DNA from: Prevotella sp. CAG:1092
GTDB taxonomy: Bacteria; Bacteroidota; Bacteroidia; Bacteroidales; Bacteroidaceae
DNA length: 64,000 bases
Reading direction: 5' to 3'
Assembly: GCA_000436915.1 (NCBI GenBank)
Contig: HF994128.1
Location: forward strand, 62,932-126,931
The position numbers were made by a program, and so were the translations under genes. Positions 55,848-64,000 of the stretch are shown piece by piece; the first letter of the stretch is position 1, and every line of letters begins with the position of its first letter. The notes below the pieces were generated by a model. The model saw only the letters and a program-made list of their open reading frames with translations. It did not search any database and had not been told where the DNA came from.

Positions 55848-55990
55848 TCAAATTCCGTGAGGTTACAAGCACTTTTCCGTGAGGTATAAGCCAAGTCTAC
55901 ATATGTAATATGTATTTGTACTGACAATCAGTCTATTACAGTCACTGGTGAGCTTGCGGAAAATTTTTATTTCAGAAAAATTCCGTGAGG
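55832..55990. repeat. Scattered CCGTGAGGT motifs
   Basis: CCGTGAGG occurs three times on the plus strand (near 55855, 55877 and 55983) and once inverted at the end of the preceding remnant (CCTCACGG near 55832-55839). The inverted and first direct copies could pair as a hairpin. It may be a terminator of the dead gene plus its echoes, or scrambled copies of one gene end. Confidence 0.45.
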
Positions 55991-56025
55991 TTTCCGCACA
56001 TAAACCCTCAAAACAGCCTCTTATT

Positions 56026-56187
56026 ATGGAAGATATTCAAGAGAATTACAACCATCTTCTCCAGCAGAATGAGGCTCTTCGTCAGGAAAACGAAGAGTTG
56101 AATTTGCTTCTACATGCGCACGGCATTTACGTTGTTAGCCTAAGCGGAAATAAGGGCAACAAGAAGAGCTATAAGATAAGCAAATAA
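56026..56187 (+). CDS. Small coiled-coil protein, possible gene fragment
   Basis: 53 residues from the ATG at 56026 (a longer frame begins at 55948). Mostly one heptad-patterned helix (YNHLLQQNEALRQENEELN) ending LLLHAHGIYVVSL and a basic tail. The 'EN-rich helix, LLxxHGI' form is seen at the N terminus of some large mobile-element or conflict-system proteins, so this may be a truncated start of one. Not recognised with confidence. Confidence 0.35.
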   Translation: MEDIQENYNHLLQQNEALRQENEELNLLLHAHGIYVVSLSGNKGNKKSYKISK

Positions 56188-56229
56188 AGCCGTTTAGTTG
56201 CATTGCCAGTACCAGCTTACTGATACCGA

Positions 56230-56275
56230 AATCGGTCATTAGAAAATGCTTCTTATCATTTTCTAATGACCGATT
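56230..56275 (-). terminator. Terminator of the HMA protein gene
   Basis: A perfect 19-bp stem (56230-56248 with 56257-56275) with an 8-base loop, downstream of the minus-strand gene that ends at 56294. Confidence 0.88.
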
Positions 56276-56293
56276 TTCATTTCTTACTATAAG

Positions 56294-56575
56294 CTACTTC
56301 TTCTTTATCTCATACCCAATCTTCTTGAAAGCCTCAACATAGTCGTCGTATTTTGCTTTCTTAGAGTCGAAGACAATAGTAACTTTTTGGTTTTCTACAG
56401 AGGTATCTATTTTCTTTGTGCCCTTTACGAAGCGAATGTTGCTCTTAATTTTCTTCTCACAGTTCTGGCAGTGCATCTGCGGTTGAGTGGTTACTACCAA
56501 TGTGTCGGCTGATGTCTTGGCAAAAGTGTTGCCGGCAACTACAAGCATAAATGCTACTAAATAATTCTTCTTCAT
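56294..56575 (-). CDS. Exported heavy-metal-associated (HMA) protein
   Basis: 93 residues. A signal peptide (NYLVAFMLVVAGNTFA) precedes one HMA domain whose metal site is HCQNC (about 35-39). The ferredoxin-like fold follows, with VTIVFDSKKAKYDDYVEAFKKIGYEI. It would bind a soft metal ion such as copper in the periplasm. It lies 27 bases after a TonB-dependent receptor gene on the same strand, and an HMA-AraC regulator starts the run, so the three probably handle one metal. Confidence 0.85.
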   Translation of the reverse strand: MKKNYLVAFMLVVAGNTFAKTSADTLVVTTQPQMHCQNCEKKIKSNIRFVKGTKKIDTSVENQKVTIVFDSKKAKYDDYVEAFKKIGYEIKKK

Positions 56576-56602
56576 ATAATCCTTATATTAATAATGTATG
56601 TA

Positions 56603-58588
56603 TTATAACTTCTCTAATTTGAATCTAATGCCTACGTAAGTCATTGCTCCAGTGATAGGTCCCCACACCTGAGTAGCATCGAAGGCGGCACTCCATGGAT
56701 GATGAGAATGGAGCACGGGATTGTCTATCTTATAGTTGGTGAGATTCTCGCCACCTAAGTAAAGACTGAAGTTGTGGAACTCTCGTGTAACTTGCGCCTG
56801 CAGCTGGAAATAGGCAGGATAGCGGCTTTGGTCATAAAGCTCGCCACCACCATTTAGCAGACCAGTCACGTCGAACTGCCAAAGTTCGAGCGGCGTCTTA
56901 TACGAGAGAGTGAGCAAACCTTTGTAGCGGGATGTGAGAGGCTTCTGGCGCAGCACACCATCATAAGTACACTTAACATCGTTCAGACGGAAGGCTGCTG
57001 TGGCAGACATACCACTAAACAAAGCGTATGTGGCATCCACTTGGAAAGTGTGGCTATAGCTCTTGCCATTTAGATTCTCAAACGAGAGTGTGTGAGCGCC
57101 TTTGGCTCCGTCGAAGTTCATTACCATCTGATGCTTGAAGTCGGTATAGTAATACTCCGCATTCAGCTCAAGATTCTTGCCAAATAGAGGAATATTGAAG
57201 GCTAAAGAAGCTCCCATATTCCAAGCTTCCTCCTGCTTAAGGTCAGAATCAATGATAATCTGTCTGCCGCTTGCCAACAGCGTGACATTCTCTGCCAAGG
57301 CATGTGGCGAACGGTAGCCCTTGCCTATCGAAGTGCGTAGCGTGACAATATTGGATGGAGAATACTTGATGTGCAGACGTGGCGTGAAGAAACTGCCGTA
57401 AAGATTGGAATGATCCCAACGCACACCAGGCATTACAGTAAGTTTCTCGCCCAACTTGTATGTATACTGAGCGTAGAGACCTGGAGTGGTTTCCTTTGTC
57501 ACCTTGCTTTCTGCTGTAGGCAATGCTCCCAATGGATTGAAGCATTCGTCATAATAGTCGTGGTTGAACGACGCACCCACACTAACATTATGATTCTCCG
57601 TAATATCAGTTTCAAACATCAGTTGGGCATAACCATTCTTCTGAGTGACATCATATTGGGTAGTTCCAAACATGTTGTCTGTATCATGCCATGAGCCATG
57701 CAGCATCAAGGCTATTGACGTGTTATGGTCGGCATTCAGCGTAAAACCGTTTTTCCATTGCATCTCATAGCGGTTGGTCTTTACCGAGGTTGAGTAGAGA
57801 GGTTCCGACGAAGAGGCTGCCAGGTGCTTACGGCTTTGTCCGCCTTCGCGCTCATCATGCAAGCCACGCAACATCAACTGACTAATCCATCGTGGCGACA
57901 CATATGCCCAACGATGCATCAAGTTATACTGTCGCAATTTGGGCATATCCATGAATCCGTCGCCATTGCCATCATGATCCATCTGTCGGTTCTCGAAGTG
58001 AAGAAGGGTTGCTGTAGAAAGACGGTCATTGAGATGTATGCTTCCGTCAAGGTTTACCTCCGTCTTCAACTCGCTATCCTGATATACATTAGCACGCACA
58101 CCATCTGTGCCTTGTGGCTTAAGAAACTCTATGTTTATCTGACCCGTAGTGCTCTCATATCCGTTCTTGACGCTCGACGCACCTTTGCTCACCTGTATCG
58201 ACTGCATCCAAGGTCCAGGCACATAGCCCAAGCTATATGGCAAGGATGCACCACGCAGATTTGGGATATTCTCTGTGAGCATCTGCACATAAGTGCCACT
58301 AAGTCCAAGCAGCTTTATCTGCTTAGCTCCAGTGGCAGCGTCGCTGTAGCTCACGTCGACCGAAGGATTGGCAGTAAACGACTCGCCAAGGTTACAACAA
58401 GCAGCACGTATCAGTTGTCCTTGCCCTATTATGTCGGCATTATCAACACGGTATTTCAACTTAATGCCATTAGTGGCTCTCACAACCACATTCTTCAATT
58501 CGTGTGTACTGGCTATGCTATCTGTCTGCGCAACCATCTGCTGTGACACAAACGTATATCCCAATAAACCAATCAATAATTTTCTCAT
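56603..58588 (-). CDS. TonB-dependent outer-membrane receptor
   Basis: 661 residues. Signal peptide ending near VAQ/TDS. A plug domain (about 30-150) has LKNVVVRATNGIK, GLSGTYVQMLTENIP and QSIQVSKGASSVKNGYESTTGQIN. A 22-strand barrel follows and ends with the expected aromatic-containing strand (MTYVGIRFKLEKL). There is no SusC-type N-terminal extension, so it is a plain receptor of the siderophore/vitamin/metal type. Between an HMA-AraC regulator upstream and an HMA protein downstream, metal or metallophore uptake is the likely job. Confidence 0.88.
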   Translation of the reverse strand: MRKLLIGLLGYTFVSQQMVAQTDSIASTHELKNVVVRATNGIKLKYRVDNADIIGQGQLIRAACCNLGESFTANPSVDVSYSDAATGAKQIKLLGLSGTYVQMLTENIPNLRGASLPYSLGYVPGPWMQSIQVSKGASSVKNGYESTTGQINIEFLKPQGTDGVRANVYQDSELKTEVNLDGSIHLNDRLSTATLLHFENRQMDHDGNGDGFMDMPKLRQYNLMHRWAYVSPRWISQLMLRGLHDEREGGQSRKHLAASSSEPLYSTSVKTNRYEMQWKNGFTLNADHNTSIALMLHGSWHDTDNMFGTTQYDVTQKNGYAQLMFETDITENHNVSVGASFNHDYYDECFNPLGALPTAESKVTKETTPGLYAQYTYKLGEKLTVMPGVRWDHSNLYGSFFTPRLHIKYSPSNIVTLRTSIGKGYRSPHALAENVTLLASGRQIIIDSDLKQEEAWNMGASLAFNIPLFGKNLELNAEYYYTDFKHQMVMNFDGAKGAHTLSFENLNGKSYSHTFQVDATYALFSGMSATAAFRLNDVKCTYDGVLRQKPLTSRYKGLLTLSYKTPLELWQFDVTGLLNGGGELYDQSRYPAYFQLQAQVTREFHNFSLYLGGENLTNYKIDNPVLHSHHPWSAAFDATQVWGPITGAMTYVGIRFKLEKL

Positions 58589-58621
58589 GTACTTAACCTT
58601 TATAACAATCTTTTAACCTTA

Positions 58622-59182
58622 TCACAATGCATCCAGTGGTGTTCTGCCAGGTTTCTCAAGTTCACGAAATTCCTTTGGAGTCATACCCGTGACTTGCTTG
58701 AACTGCGATGAGAGATGTGCCGGCGAGCTATAACCAAGTCTATATGCAATCTCGCTTGTGGAAAGCTGACTATAGCATAGTAGTTCCTTGACATATTCTA
58801 TGCGATGCAGAATTGAGAACCGCTCAATGGTAATGCCTCGCACTTCAGAGAAGAGCTTACTCATGGTGCTATAGTCCTTGTTGAGATGGCGCGACAGATA
58901 ATCGGACAATTTAGGACGCTCCACAGGCATTCTTACCCATTGCTGCACGGCAATGCGTATCTGTTCCACCAACAGCGAGCGTGGGTCGTCAAGCAACTCA
59001 AAGCCTATGTCGTGCAACTTCCTTGCAAGAGAAAGACGTTGTTCGTCTGTAAGTTCTTCCTCTATCTCAGCATCGCCCAACCTTATTGATTTCACCGTCA
59101 GACCTTCCGACTCAAGGATATCCTTCACCGCAGAGATGCAGCGCGGACAAACCATGTTCTTTATCAATAGCTTCATCGGCAT
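58622..59182 (-). CDS. HMA-AraC fusion regulator
   Basis: 186 residues (a second ATG at 59176 is possible). The N-terminal 65 residues form an HMA-like domain with the metal site MVCPRC (about 10-15). The C terminus is an AraC-type double HTH (about 80-180), with SKLFSEVRGITIERF and SEIAYRLGYSSPAHLSSQFK, QVTGMTPKEF. A single protein thus joins metal binding to DNA binding. It ends 33 bases before the TonB receptor gene and is probably the regulator of that run. AraC proteins normally use larger sensing domains. Confidence 0.85.
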   Translation of the reverse strand: MPMKLLIKNMVCPRCISAVKDILESEGLTVKSIRLGDAEIEEELTDEQRLSLARKLHDIGFELLDDPRSLLVEQIRIAVQQWVRMPVERPKLSDYLSRHLNKDYSTMSKLFSEVRGITIERFSILHRIEYVKELLCYSQLSTSEIAYRLGYSSPAHLSSQFKQVTGMTPKEFRELEKPGRTPLDAL

Positions 59183-59201
59183 ATCTTTTTTTATTACGGT
59201 G

Positions 59202-59209
59202 CAAAGTTA
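59202..59209 (-). promoter_or_regulatory. -7 promoter element of the HMA-AraC run
   Basis: Minus strand TAACTTTG matches TAnnTTTG, 19 bases before the ATG at 59182. No clear -33 site. Confidence 0.5.
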
Positions 59210-59353
59210 TAGATTTTCAATAAATTATTTATATAAAATTAGGGAGAATGCTTACATTTTTATGGTATCAGAAAAAATGTTGATAACATTCGACAGCAAG
59301 CAATATATAAAGATTCTGTGCGTTTATAATATGACAAACATAAAAAACGTATT

Positions 59354-59980
59354 ATGAAACAGCTTTTATTTCTTTTAATAATGATTACTGGCGCTTGTAC
59401 ATTTACAAGTTGCGACAAGTCGGATGACACTGTAGACCCTATAAAGGAAAATCTATTTAATAGCAAATATATAGTCAACGATGCCGGATGCTGCGTGCTT
59501 GATGGTTTGCAGCCAATAAGAGCTGAAATTATCAATGATGAAGTGAAGGGCTATGGCTGGAAGGTTATTGGCATATATAAAATAATGGATAATGGTAAGC
59601 TATCACAAAAAGACTATCGCGATATGGTGTATGGTAGCGGATATACAGACTATTGGTTTAAGGCAGACAATAACTTGATAGGCTTCCTTCATGGTGATGT
59701 GTCTGGTAAAAACTACATAAATACAGAATGGAGCTATGACGATAGTAAGGGATATATCATGCGCTATTCTGCCGATTTAAGCATATCAGAACGCTACATG
59801 CAAGTGCTGTATGTCGCCACACTTCAAGGAAAAGAATTCTATCTTTATACCATTCAGAAGCTTGGCTACACAACCATTAAGAACGATACCACTAAGCCTT
59901 TCTATGGCTTGGTGATATATCAGCGCATGACAGACAAAGAACTTGCAGAAATAAAGAAGGAATATAAATTACAACTTTAA
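59354..59980 (+). CDS. Unknown lipoprotein
   Basis: 208 residues. A lipoprotein signal (LLFLLIMITGACTFTSC) ends in a lipobox with the acylated Cys at about residue 20. The acidic SCDKSDD that follows resembles the Bacteroidetes surface-export signal. The mature part is beta-rich with many Tyr. Not assigned to a family. Its last four bases overlap the stop of the convergent nuclease gene. Surface exposure is inferred from the signal only. Confidence 0.7.
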   Translation: MKQLLFLLIMITGACTFTSCDKSDDTVDPIKENLFNSKYIVNDAGCCVLDGLQPIRAEIINDEVKGYGWKVIGIYKIMDNGKLSQKDYRDMVYGSGYTDYWFKADNNLIGFLHGDVSGKNYINTEWSYDDSKGYIMRYSADLSISERYMQVLYVATLQGKEFYLYTIQKLGYTTIKNDTTKPFYGLVIYQRMTDKELAEIKKEYKLQL

Positions 59981-61146
59981 CCTTCTTGCTCTCTCAATTG
60001 CTTTAAAAGGAAATCCTCTAACGTCTTCTTATCTGGCAACTGGAGCATATAGGTAGAAACAAAGAGTTGGTTGTCCATACCTGCAAGAGCATACTCCACC
60101 ATTTTCTTTCCCTTACGAGTGCAAAGAAGAATGCCGATAGGAGGATTGTCTCCTGGGTGCATCTCGTTCTCGCGGTAATGCGATACGTATGCATTTAGCT
60201 GTCCGAAGTTCTCATAAGAGAATTCCTCGTTCTTTAATTCGATGATAACTCCGCAATGCAGAATGCGGTTGTAGAACACAAGGTCGGGATAATAATATTC
60301 ATCATCAATGATAATGCGCTTTTGTCTTGACTCAAAGCAGAACCCTTTGCCAAGTTCAAGAATAAACTCTTGCAAATGACTGATGAGTGCATCCTCTAAA
60401 TCATGCTCGTCGACTACATCCTGCGCCTTAAGTCCAAGAAACTCGAAGGTAAAAGGCTGTCGTATCTGCAAGTCAACCGAGTCATGACCTTGAATTGATG
60501 GCAAAGAGAGCATTTTCTCAGGATTAGAGCTTATGCCTGCCCTAACATATAGGTTTGTGCTTATCTGACGACGAAGCTCACGAACCGACCAAGTACACTT
60601 GATACACTCTTGCTCATAGAAGTAGCGAGCGAGAGGGTCGTCAATGGTCATTATCTCACGTAAATGAGTAAATGACAAATGTGAGATAATTGTTTTGCCG
60701 GGTGTCATAAATTGGTGCATCATTGATGCACCAATTGCATCTTCCTTATTTTCAATGGATTGTAATTGGTGCATCATTGTCGCACAAATTCGAACTGGTA
60801 GATTATCCGTCATTTGAGGGTATAATCTATAGAACTTTCTTGCCCACTTAAACAATGTCGTTGTCATACCCTTCCTATTCACTCTCTCCTCCAGTTTCTT
60901 CAGCAGTTGTGTTCCATACTCCGCCCTATCCTTGCCATGCTGCTCATATTCTACGATATAATATCCAATGAGCCAATTGCGCATAGTCTGCATACGGTTT
61001 ATAGCCTTTACTGCAGATGATTGTGCAGCATCATGAGTGGTCTGAATAATAGAAGTCAAGTCGTTAAAAGAGTGAAGCTTTTTGCTCCAATCCTCAAAAG
61101 GAATTTCCATTCCGTCATGGAAATATGTTGAGATTTCGTTTGTCAT
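59977..61146 (-). CDS. YhcG/DUF1016-type PD-(D/E)XK nuclease-domain protein
   Basis: 389 residues. The N-terminal DUF1016_N part (about 30-190) includes NRMQTMRNWLIGYYIVEYEQ and the RelA-like helical block. The C-terminal YhcG nuclease domain has PDLVFYNRILHCGVIIELK, giving the catalytic D and ExK, then GILLCTRKGKKMVEYAL. This family is common in accessory regions near restriction systems; whether it acts alone is unclear. Convergent with and overlapping the lipoprotein gene by four bases. Confidence 0.88.
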   Translation of the reverse strand: MTNEISTYFHDGMEIPFEDWSKKLHSFNDLTSIIQTTHDAAQSSAVKAINRMQTMRNWLIGYYIVEYEQHGKDRAEYGTQLLKKLEERVNRKGMTTTLFKWARKFYRLYPQMTDNLPVRICATMMHQLQSIENKEDAIGASMMHQFMTPGKTIISHLSFTHLREIMTIDDPLARYFYEQECIKCTWSVRELRRQISTNLYVRAGISSNPEKMLSLPSIQGHDSVDLQIRQPFTFEFLGLKAQDVVDEHDLEDALISHLQEFILELGKGFCFESRQKRIIIDDEYYYPDLVFYNRILHCGVIIELKNEEFSYENFGQLNAYVSHYRENEMHPGDNPPIGILLCTRKGKKMVEYALAGMDNQLFVSTYMLQLPDKKTLEDFLLKQLREQEG

Positions 61147-61373
61147 ATTGTAGTTTGATTATGTCGGTTACAAAGTTATACATATCATTTTAAATCACCA
61201 ACAATTTATTATAAAAGTTGAATAGAGAAAGCCTTCAAGTATTATCGCTCTTCAAAACAAAAGGCAACTATAACATAAGAACTTTCCCGCATCCACAAAG
61301 CGAAGGCTACAGAAAATAATAGAGACGTAGAATTTAATGTATAAAAGTTGGTGGTGGTTCCAGCTTTTTTATA

Positions 61374-61381
61374 TAATTTTG
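61374..61381 (+). promoter_or_regulatory. -7 promoter element of the AEC transporter
   Basis: TAATTTTG matches TAnnTTTG, 34 bases before the ATG. TTG at 61348-61350 is 23 bases upstream, slightly far. The 61147-61373 gap holds nothing else I can support. Confidence 0.5.
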
Positions 61382-61415
61382 CCAACCGTTTAGGATGGCA
61401 AAATATATTTAGAAT

Positions 61416-62321
61416 ATGGAAAATATAGAAGTGATGGTGGTTCTCTTCATCATCGTAGTGCTTGGCTATGCCATGTGCAAATTGGGATATATGGGCGACA
61501 AGTTCGACCAGAAACTATCATCTATAGTTATAGACATTACTTGTCCAGCATTGATACTCTCATCGGTAATGGGCACAGAACTCCCCGACCGCAGTCTAAT
61601 TCTACCACTATTAGGCGTAGGCTTTCTCACCTATATCCTATTGCTCGTATTCGGTTTTTGGGTACCTCGCTTTATCAGCAAGAACCACGACGACCAAGGC
61701 ATGATAGGTTTTACATTGATGTTTGCTAATGTAGGCTTCATCGGCTACCCTATCGTCTCTTCCATATTCGGTCCAAAAGCCATTTTTTATGCCGCTCTCT
61801 TGAATACTCCTAACACATTCTTTATATTTACAGCAGGAGTAATGCTTGTTAAGGGCGAATATAGTCTTAAAAGTCTAAACCCAAGGTTGCTTTTCTCGCC
61901 AGCGATGATAGCAGCCTTCATTGCCGCCATACTCGTTGCTTGTGGCGTACACACTCCAGACATTATAGCTCGTCCTATCACCATAGTTGGCAACATAACT
62001 GTTCCTGCCGCTCTGATGATTATCGGCTCTTCTATGGCACGCCTTCCATTACGCGAAATAGTGGGAAGTCCAAAAGTTTATGTAACATCATTCTTGCGTC
62101 TCATCGTCGTACCGCTATCTGTATATTATCTGTTCAAAGTTTGTGGAGTTAGCAACATTGTCAACAACATAAACACCGTAGTGATAGCCATGCCTGTCGC
62201 CTCTTTTGGTACAATGTTTTGCATGAAGTATGGTCGCAACCCTTCTCTCATCACCGAGATAACCTTCATCACTACCGTAGGCTCCATCCTCACAATTCCT
62301 CTGATAACGATGTTGTTCTAA
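61416..62321 (+). CDS. AEC (auxin efflux carrier) family transporter
   Basis: 301 residues with about ten membrane segments. The family blocks are MVVLFIIVVLGYAMCKLGYM, FANVGFIGYPIVSSIFG with the Asn-Pro pair in membrane segments, ITVPAALMIIGSSMARLP and MPVASFGTMFCMKYG. AEC carriers export or import organic acids such as malate; substrate unknown here. It has its own promoter and is followed by a separate gene 132 bases away. Confidence 0.88.
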   Translation: MENIEVMVVLFIIVVLGYAMCKLGYMGDKFDQKLSSIVIDITCPALILSSVMGTELPDRSLILPLLGVGFLTYILLLVFGFWVPRFISKNHDDQGMIGFTLMFANVGFIGYPIVSSIFGPKAIFYAALLNTPNTFFIFTAGVMLVKGEYSLKSLNPRLLFSPAMIAAFIAAILVACGVHTPDIIARPITIVGNITVPAALMIIGSSMARLPLREIVGSPKVYVTSFLRLIVVPLSVYYLFKVCGVSNIVNNINTVVIAMPVASFGTMFCMKYGRNPSLITEITFITTVGSILTIPLITMLF

Positions 62322-62453
62322 ATGTATTGATTTTCCTTTTAGGGAATTTCCTATCAATCTATAGGGATTCATACCTTTCTTCTGTCAATCATACTTGCTA
62401 ATTTTGCAATCAGAAAAGAAAACTATAATAACCCTCTATAAATAGCAGAGCTT

Positions 62454-63104
62454 ATGAAAAGGAATGAATGGATGGCACTTATTGCCACAACCATATTGAT
62501 GTTTGCCGTATGCCTTTCTGCATCGGCAAAGGATGTGAAGAGTGTGGAGCGTGGAATGACCAAGCAGGAAGTTATTAACATATTGGGCAAACCAAAGCTA
62601 ACGAGCTTTGATGCTTATGGCGACAAATGGGAGTTTATCAAAAATACAAAACAGATTACCGTAAGCTTTGATTTAAACGGAAGAGTTGTTGCTTGTAACA
62701 TGAATTATGTTGTAGATGTCAACACTAATCATACAGTAGATGTAAACCATCAGCGCCATACCCCTCCATATGCGATATATCCTAATGCACCAATGTATTA
62801 CGATTATTGTCTTGACGAAACTTCCTTTGTCAAGCTGTATAACAAAGTGAAGAACACAAGCTTCGACGACAACAAGTTCGACCTACTTGAGGTTGCCAGT
62901 CTCGGATGCTTCTACTCATGCAATCAAGTTGCTCGCATGATGAGTATATTCACATTTGGCGATAAGCAGTTGAAAGTGCTCAGCATGATGGCTTCTCACA
63001 TTGTTGACCCTCAAAACGCCATAGCCATCTACAACGTATTGACATTCGACAGCGAGAAAGCGAAAGCTGGAGAGATTCTAAAGAATTCAAGAAAACATAA
63101 ATAG
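62454..63104 (+). CDS. BamE/SmpA-like and DUF4476 two-domain protein
   Basis: 216 residues. Signal peptide (MALIATTILMFAVCLSASA). A short SmpA/BamE-like domain (about 30-80) has VERGMTKQEVINILGKPKLT. After a His/Pro linker, a DUF4476 domain (about 120-210) has FVKLYNKVKNTSFDDNKFD, then SCNQVARMMSIFTFGDKQLK and IVDPQNAIAIYNVLTF. BamE-like folds act in outer-membrane assembly in Proteobacteria, but the fusion's role is unknown. The stop codon lies inside the terminator stem. Confidence 0.78.
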   Translation: MKRNEWMALIATTILMFAVCLSASAKDVKSVERGMTKQEVINILGKPKLTSFDAYGDKWEFIKNTKQITVSFDLNGRVVACNMNYVVDVNTNHTVDVNHQRHTPPYAIYPNAPMYYDYCLDETSFVKLYNKVKNTSFDDNKFDLLEVASLGCFYSCNQVARMMSIFTFGDKQLKVLSMMASHIVDPQNAIAIYNVLTFDSEKAKAGEILKNSRKHK

Positions 63105-63129
63105 CGGAGGTTGGTGACCTCCGCTATTT
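63099..63129 (+). terminator. Terminator of the DUF4476 gene
   Basis: A perfect 13-bp stem (63099-63111 with 63117-63129) with a 5-base loop, overlapping the stop codon. Confidence 0.88.
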
Positions 63130-63159
63130 ATATATATATTATTTTCTTATTAGAATTGT

Positions 63160-63951
63160 CTAAAACAAGAACGTTGGAAATCTCTTTGTATTGGCTTCCT
63201 TCTGCTGAAGTTCTTCCTTCATTCTCTTATTAGCCATTTTAAAGAAGAACTTTATTAGATGCTCATCTGTTGCCTCCGTACGAATATATCGGAGTGACGA
63301 AATATATTCTTGACGGCAATCAGATGGTATAACTATCTGCGGATGCCCCATACGAAGTAGGATATAGTTGCAGACAAGGCGTCCTGTCCTGCCATTACCA
63401 TCACGGAAAGGATGCAGATATTCATAAAAGCCATGGAAGCGAGCTGACAAAACTACAGGATGCACATTGCCAGCAGCAATAGCCTTTTCTGTAGATTCCA
63501 ACAATCTCGGAACCTTAGCAATCAGTTCTTCATGAACACCAAAAACGGTATCACCTGCCGCCATATCAGTAGTGGTATATTCACCAGGAATGGCATCAGG
63601 AGCACGATAGGTGATGGTATGAAGCGTAACACGCTTATTGATTTCTTTCAGGAAAGTCTCATCAAGCTGATGGTCTACATTTTTTATCATATATTCATAA
63701 GCATCGAAATGATCCAGCATCTCGAAAGCTTCAAGCAAAGACTTGCCCGAAGGTATCATTCCTAATCCTTTTTCTTTTAAATCACGAGTGTCGTCAATAG
63801 AAAAAGAATTACCTTCTATGGCACATGAATGTGTGGAGAAAAGTATCTCGTTATACTTGATATACTCTTCTCTATCCATTTTGTCGACAAAAAGTTTTTG
63901 ATATTTCTGTCGCAAAGCCTCATATTCTGCTATTTCCTTTTCGAATGTCAT
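63160..63951 (-). CDS. Fic-family protein, class II (self-inhibited)
   Basis: 263 residues from the ATG at 63951; a start at 63996 would lie upstream of the promoter element. The inhibitory motif S42-xxx-E46-G47 is in the N-terminal helix, and the catalytic motif HPFRDGNGRTGR is at 180-191. That pairing marks class II Fic enzymes, which transfer AMP (or another nucleotide) to proteins and are held off by the inhibitory Glu. Unlike the fragment at 39680-40240, this gene is intact. Target unknown. Confidence 0.92.
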   Translation of the reverse strand: MTFEKEIAEYEALRQKYQKLFVDKMDREEYIKYNEILFSTHSCAIEGNSFSIDDTRDLKEKGLGMIPSGKSLLEAFEMLDHFDAYEYMIKNVDHQLDETFLKEINKRVTLHTITYRAPDAIPGEYTTTDMAAGDTVFGVHEELIAKVPRLLESTEKAIAAGNVHPVVLSARFHGFYEYLHPFRDGNGRTGRLVCNYILLRMGHPQIVIPSDCRQEYISSLRYIRTEATDEHLIKFFFKMANKRMKEELQQKEANTKRFPTFLF

Positions 63952-63972
63952 ATGCAAATACGTTCTTGTGTG

Positions 63973-63980
63973 CAAAGATA
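63973..63980 (-). promoter_or_regulatory. -7 promoter element of the Fic gene
   Basis: Minus strand TATCTTTG matches TAnnTTTG, 21 bases before the ATG at 63951. Confidence 0.6.
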
Positions 63981-64000
63981 ATGCAAGCGAGCGCAATGTA

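Overview
The window looks like a Bacteroidales chromosome, most likely from a Prevotella/Segatella-type bacterium. The evidence is the repeated Bacteroidetes promoter signature (TAnnTTTG at -7, TTG/TTTG about 20 bases upstream), cargo proteins with type IX secretion tails, an S46 dipeptidyl-peptidase, family GH95 and GH78-like proteins, DUF4292/DUF3109/DUF4476 proteins, and a meso-diaminopimelate-type MurE. No intact prophage, CRISPR array or rRNA gene was seen.

Layout. 1-2.6 kb: end of a DUF4292 gene and an EnvC-like murein hydrolase activator. 2.66-4.5 kb (minus): two acyltransferases resembling the glycine-lipid pair GlsA/GlsB. 4.7-20.6 kb: a complete dcw division and cell-wall cluster (mraZ, rsmH, ftsL-like, ftsI, murE, mraY, murD, ftsW, murG, murC, ftsQ, ftsA, ftsZ) behind a promoter carrying an apparent MraZ operator. 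20.7-24.3 kb: recO, tRNA-Glu, rpsT, an exactly 22-bp-periodic palindrome array, and gyrB. 24.3-28.7 kb: a GH95 alpha-L-fucosidase, a GH78-like protein lacking a catalytic domain, and an AraC regulator. 28.7-31.7 kb (minus): DUF3109, ung, gpmI. 31.8-44.4 kb (minus): a secreted-protein region with an M6 metalloprotease, a 966-residue modular protein, an S46 peptidase, a Fic-gene remnant, and a 1412-residue modular protein. 44.8-51.6 kb: topA, aroK, speA, argB, and an ECF sigma factor with a membrane partner. 51.8-53.5 kb (minus): a CPBP protease and ribF. 53.6-56.2 kb: a tRNA with anticodon CAT followed by a decayed AT-rich island (IS4-type transposase fragment, two unknown small genes, an AlbA_2-type remnant). 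56.3-59.2 kb (minus): an HMA-AraC regulator, a TonB receptor and an HMA protein, which look like one metal-uptake or metal-sensing unit. 59.3-64 kb: a lipoprotein, a YhcG-type nuclease, an AEC transporter, a BamE-like/DUF4476 protein and an intact Fic protein.

The most unusual signals are four. (1) The two giant secreted paralogues (966 and 1412 residues) each have a long 5' leader with the same proposed RNA fold: an outer stem, a hairpin with a 14-nt loop, a loop pseudoknot with compensatory changes, and a downstream strand able to capture the pseudoknot strand. The element ends exactly 31 nt before the start codon in both. I do not recognise it as a known class. (2) The 1412-residue gene has lost its secretion tail through a junction at about 40240 into the middle of a Fic gene. 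(3) Four near-palindromes sit at an exact 22-bp period upstream of gyrB. (4) An HMA metal-binding domain is fused to an AraC DNA-binding domain.

Gene starts were chosen by family length and by promoter position, because most genes here lack a Shine-Dalgarno sequence. Motif, hairpin and promoter positions were read by eye; nothing was searched against a database.
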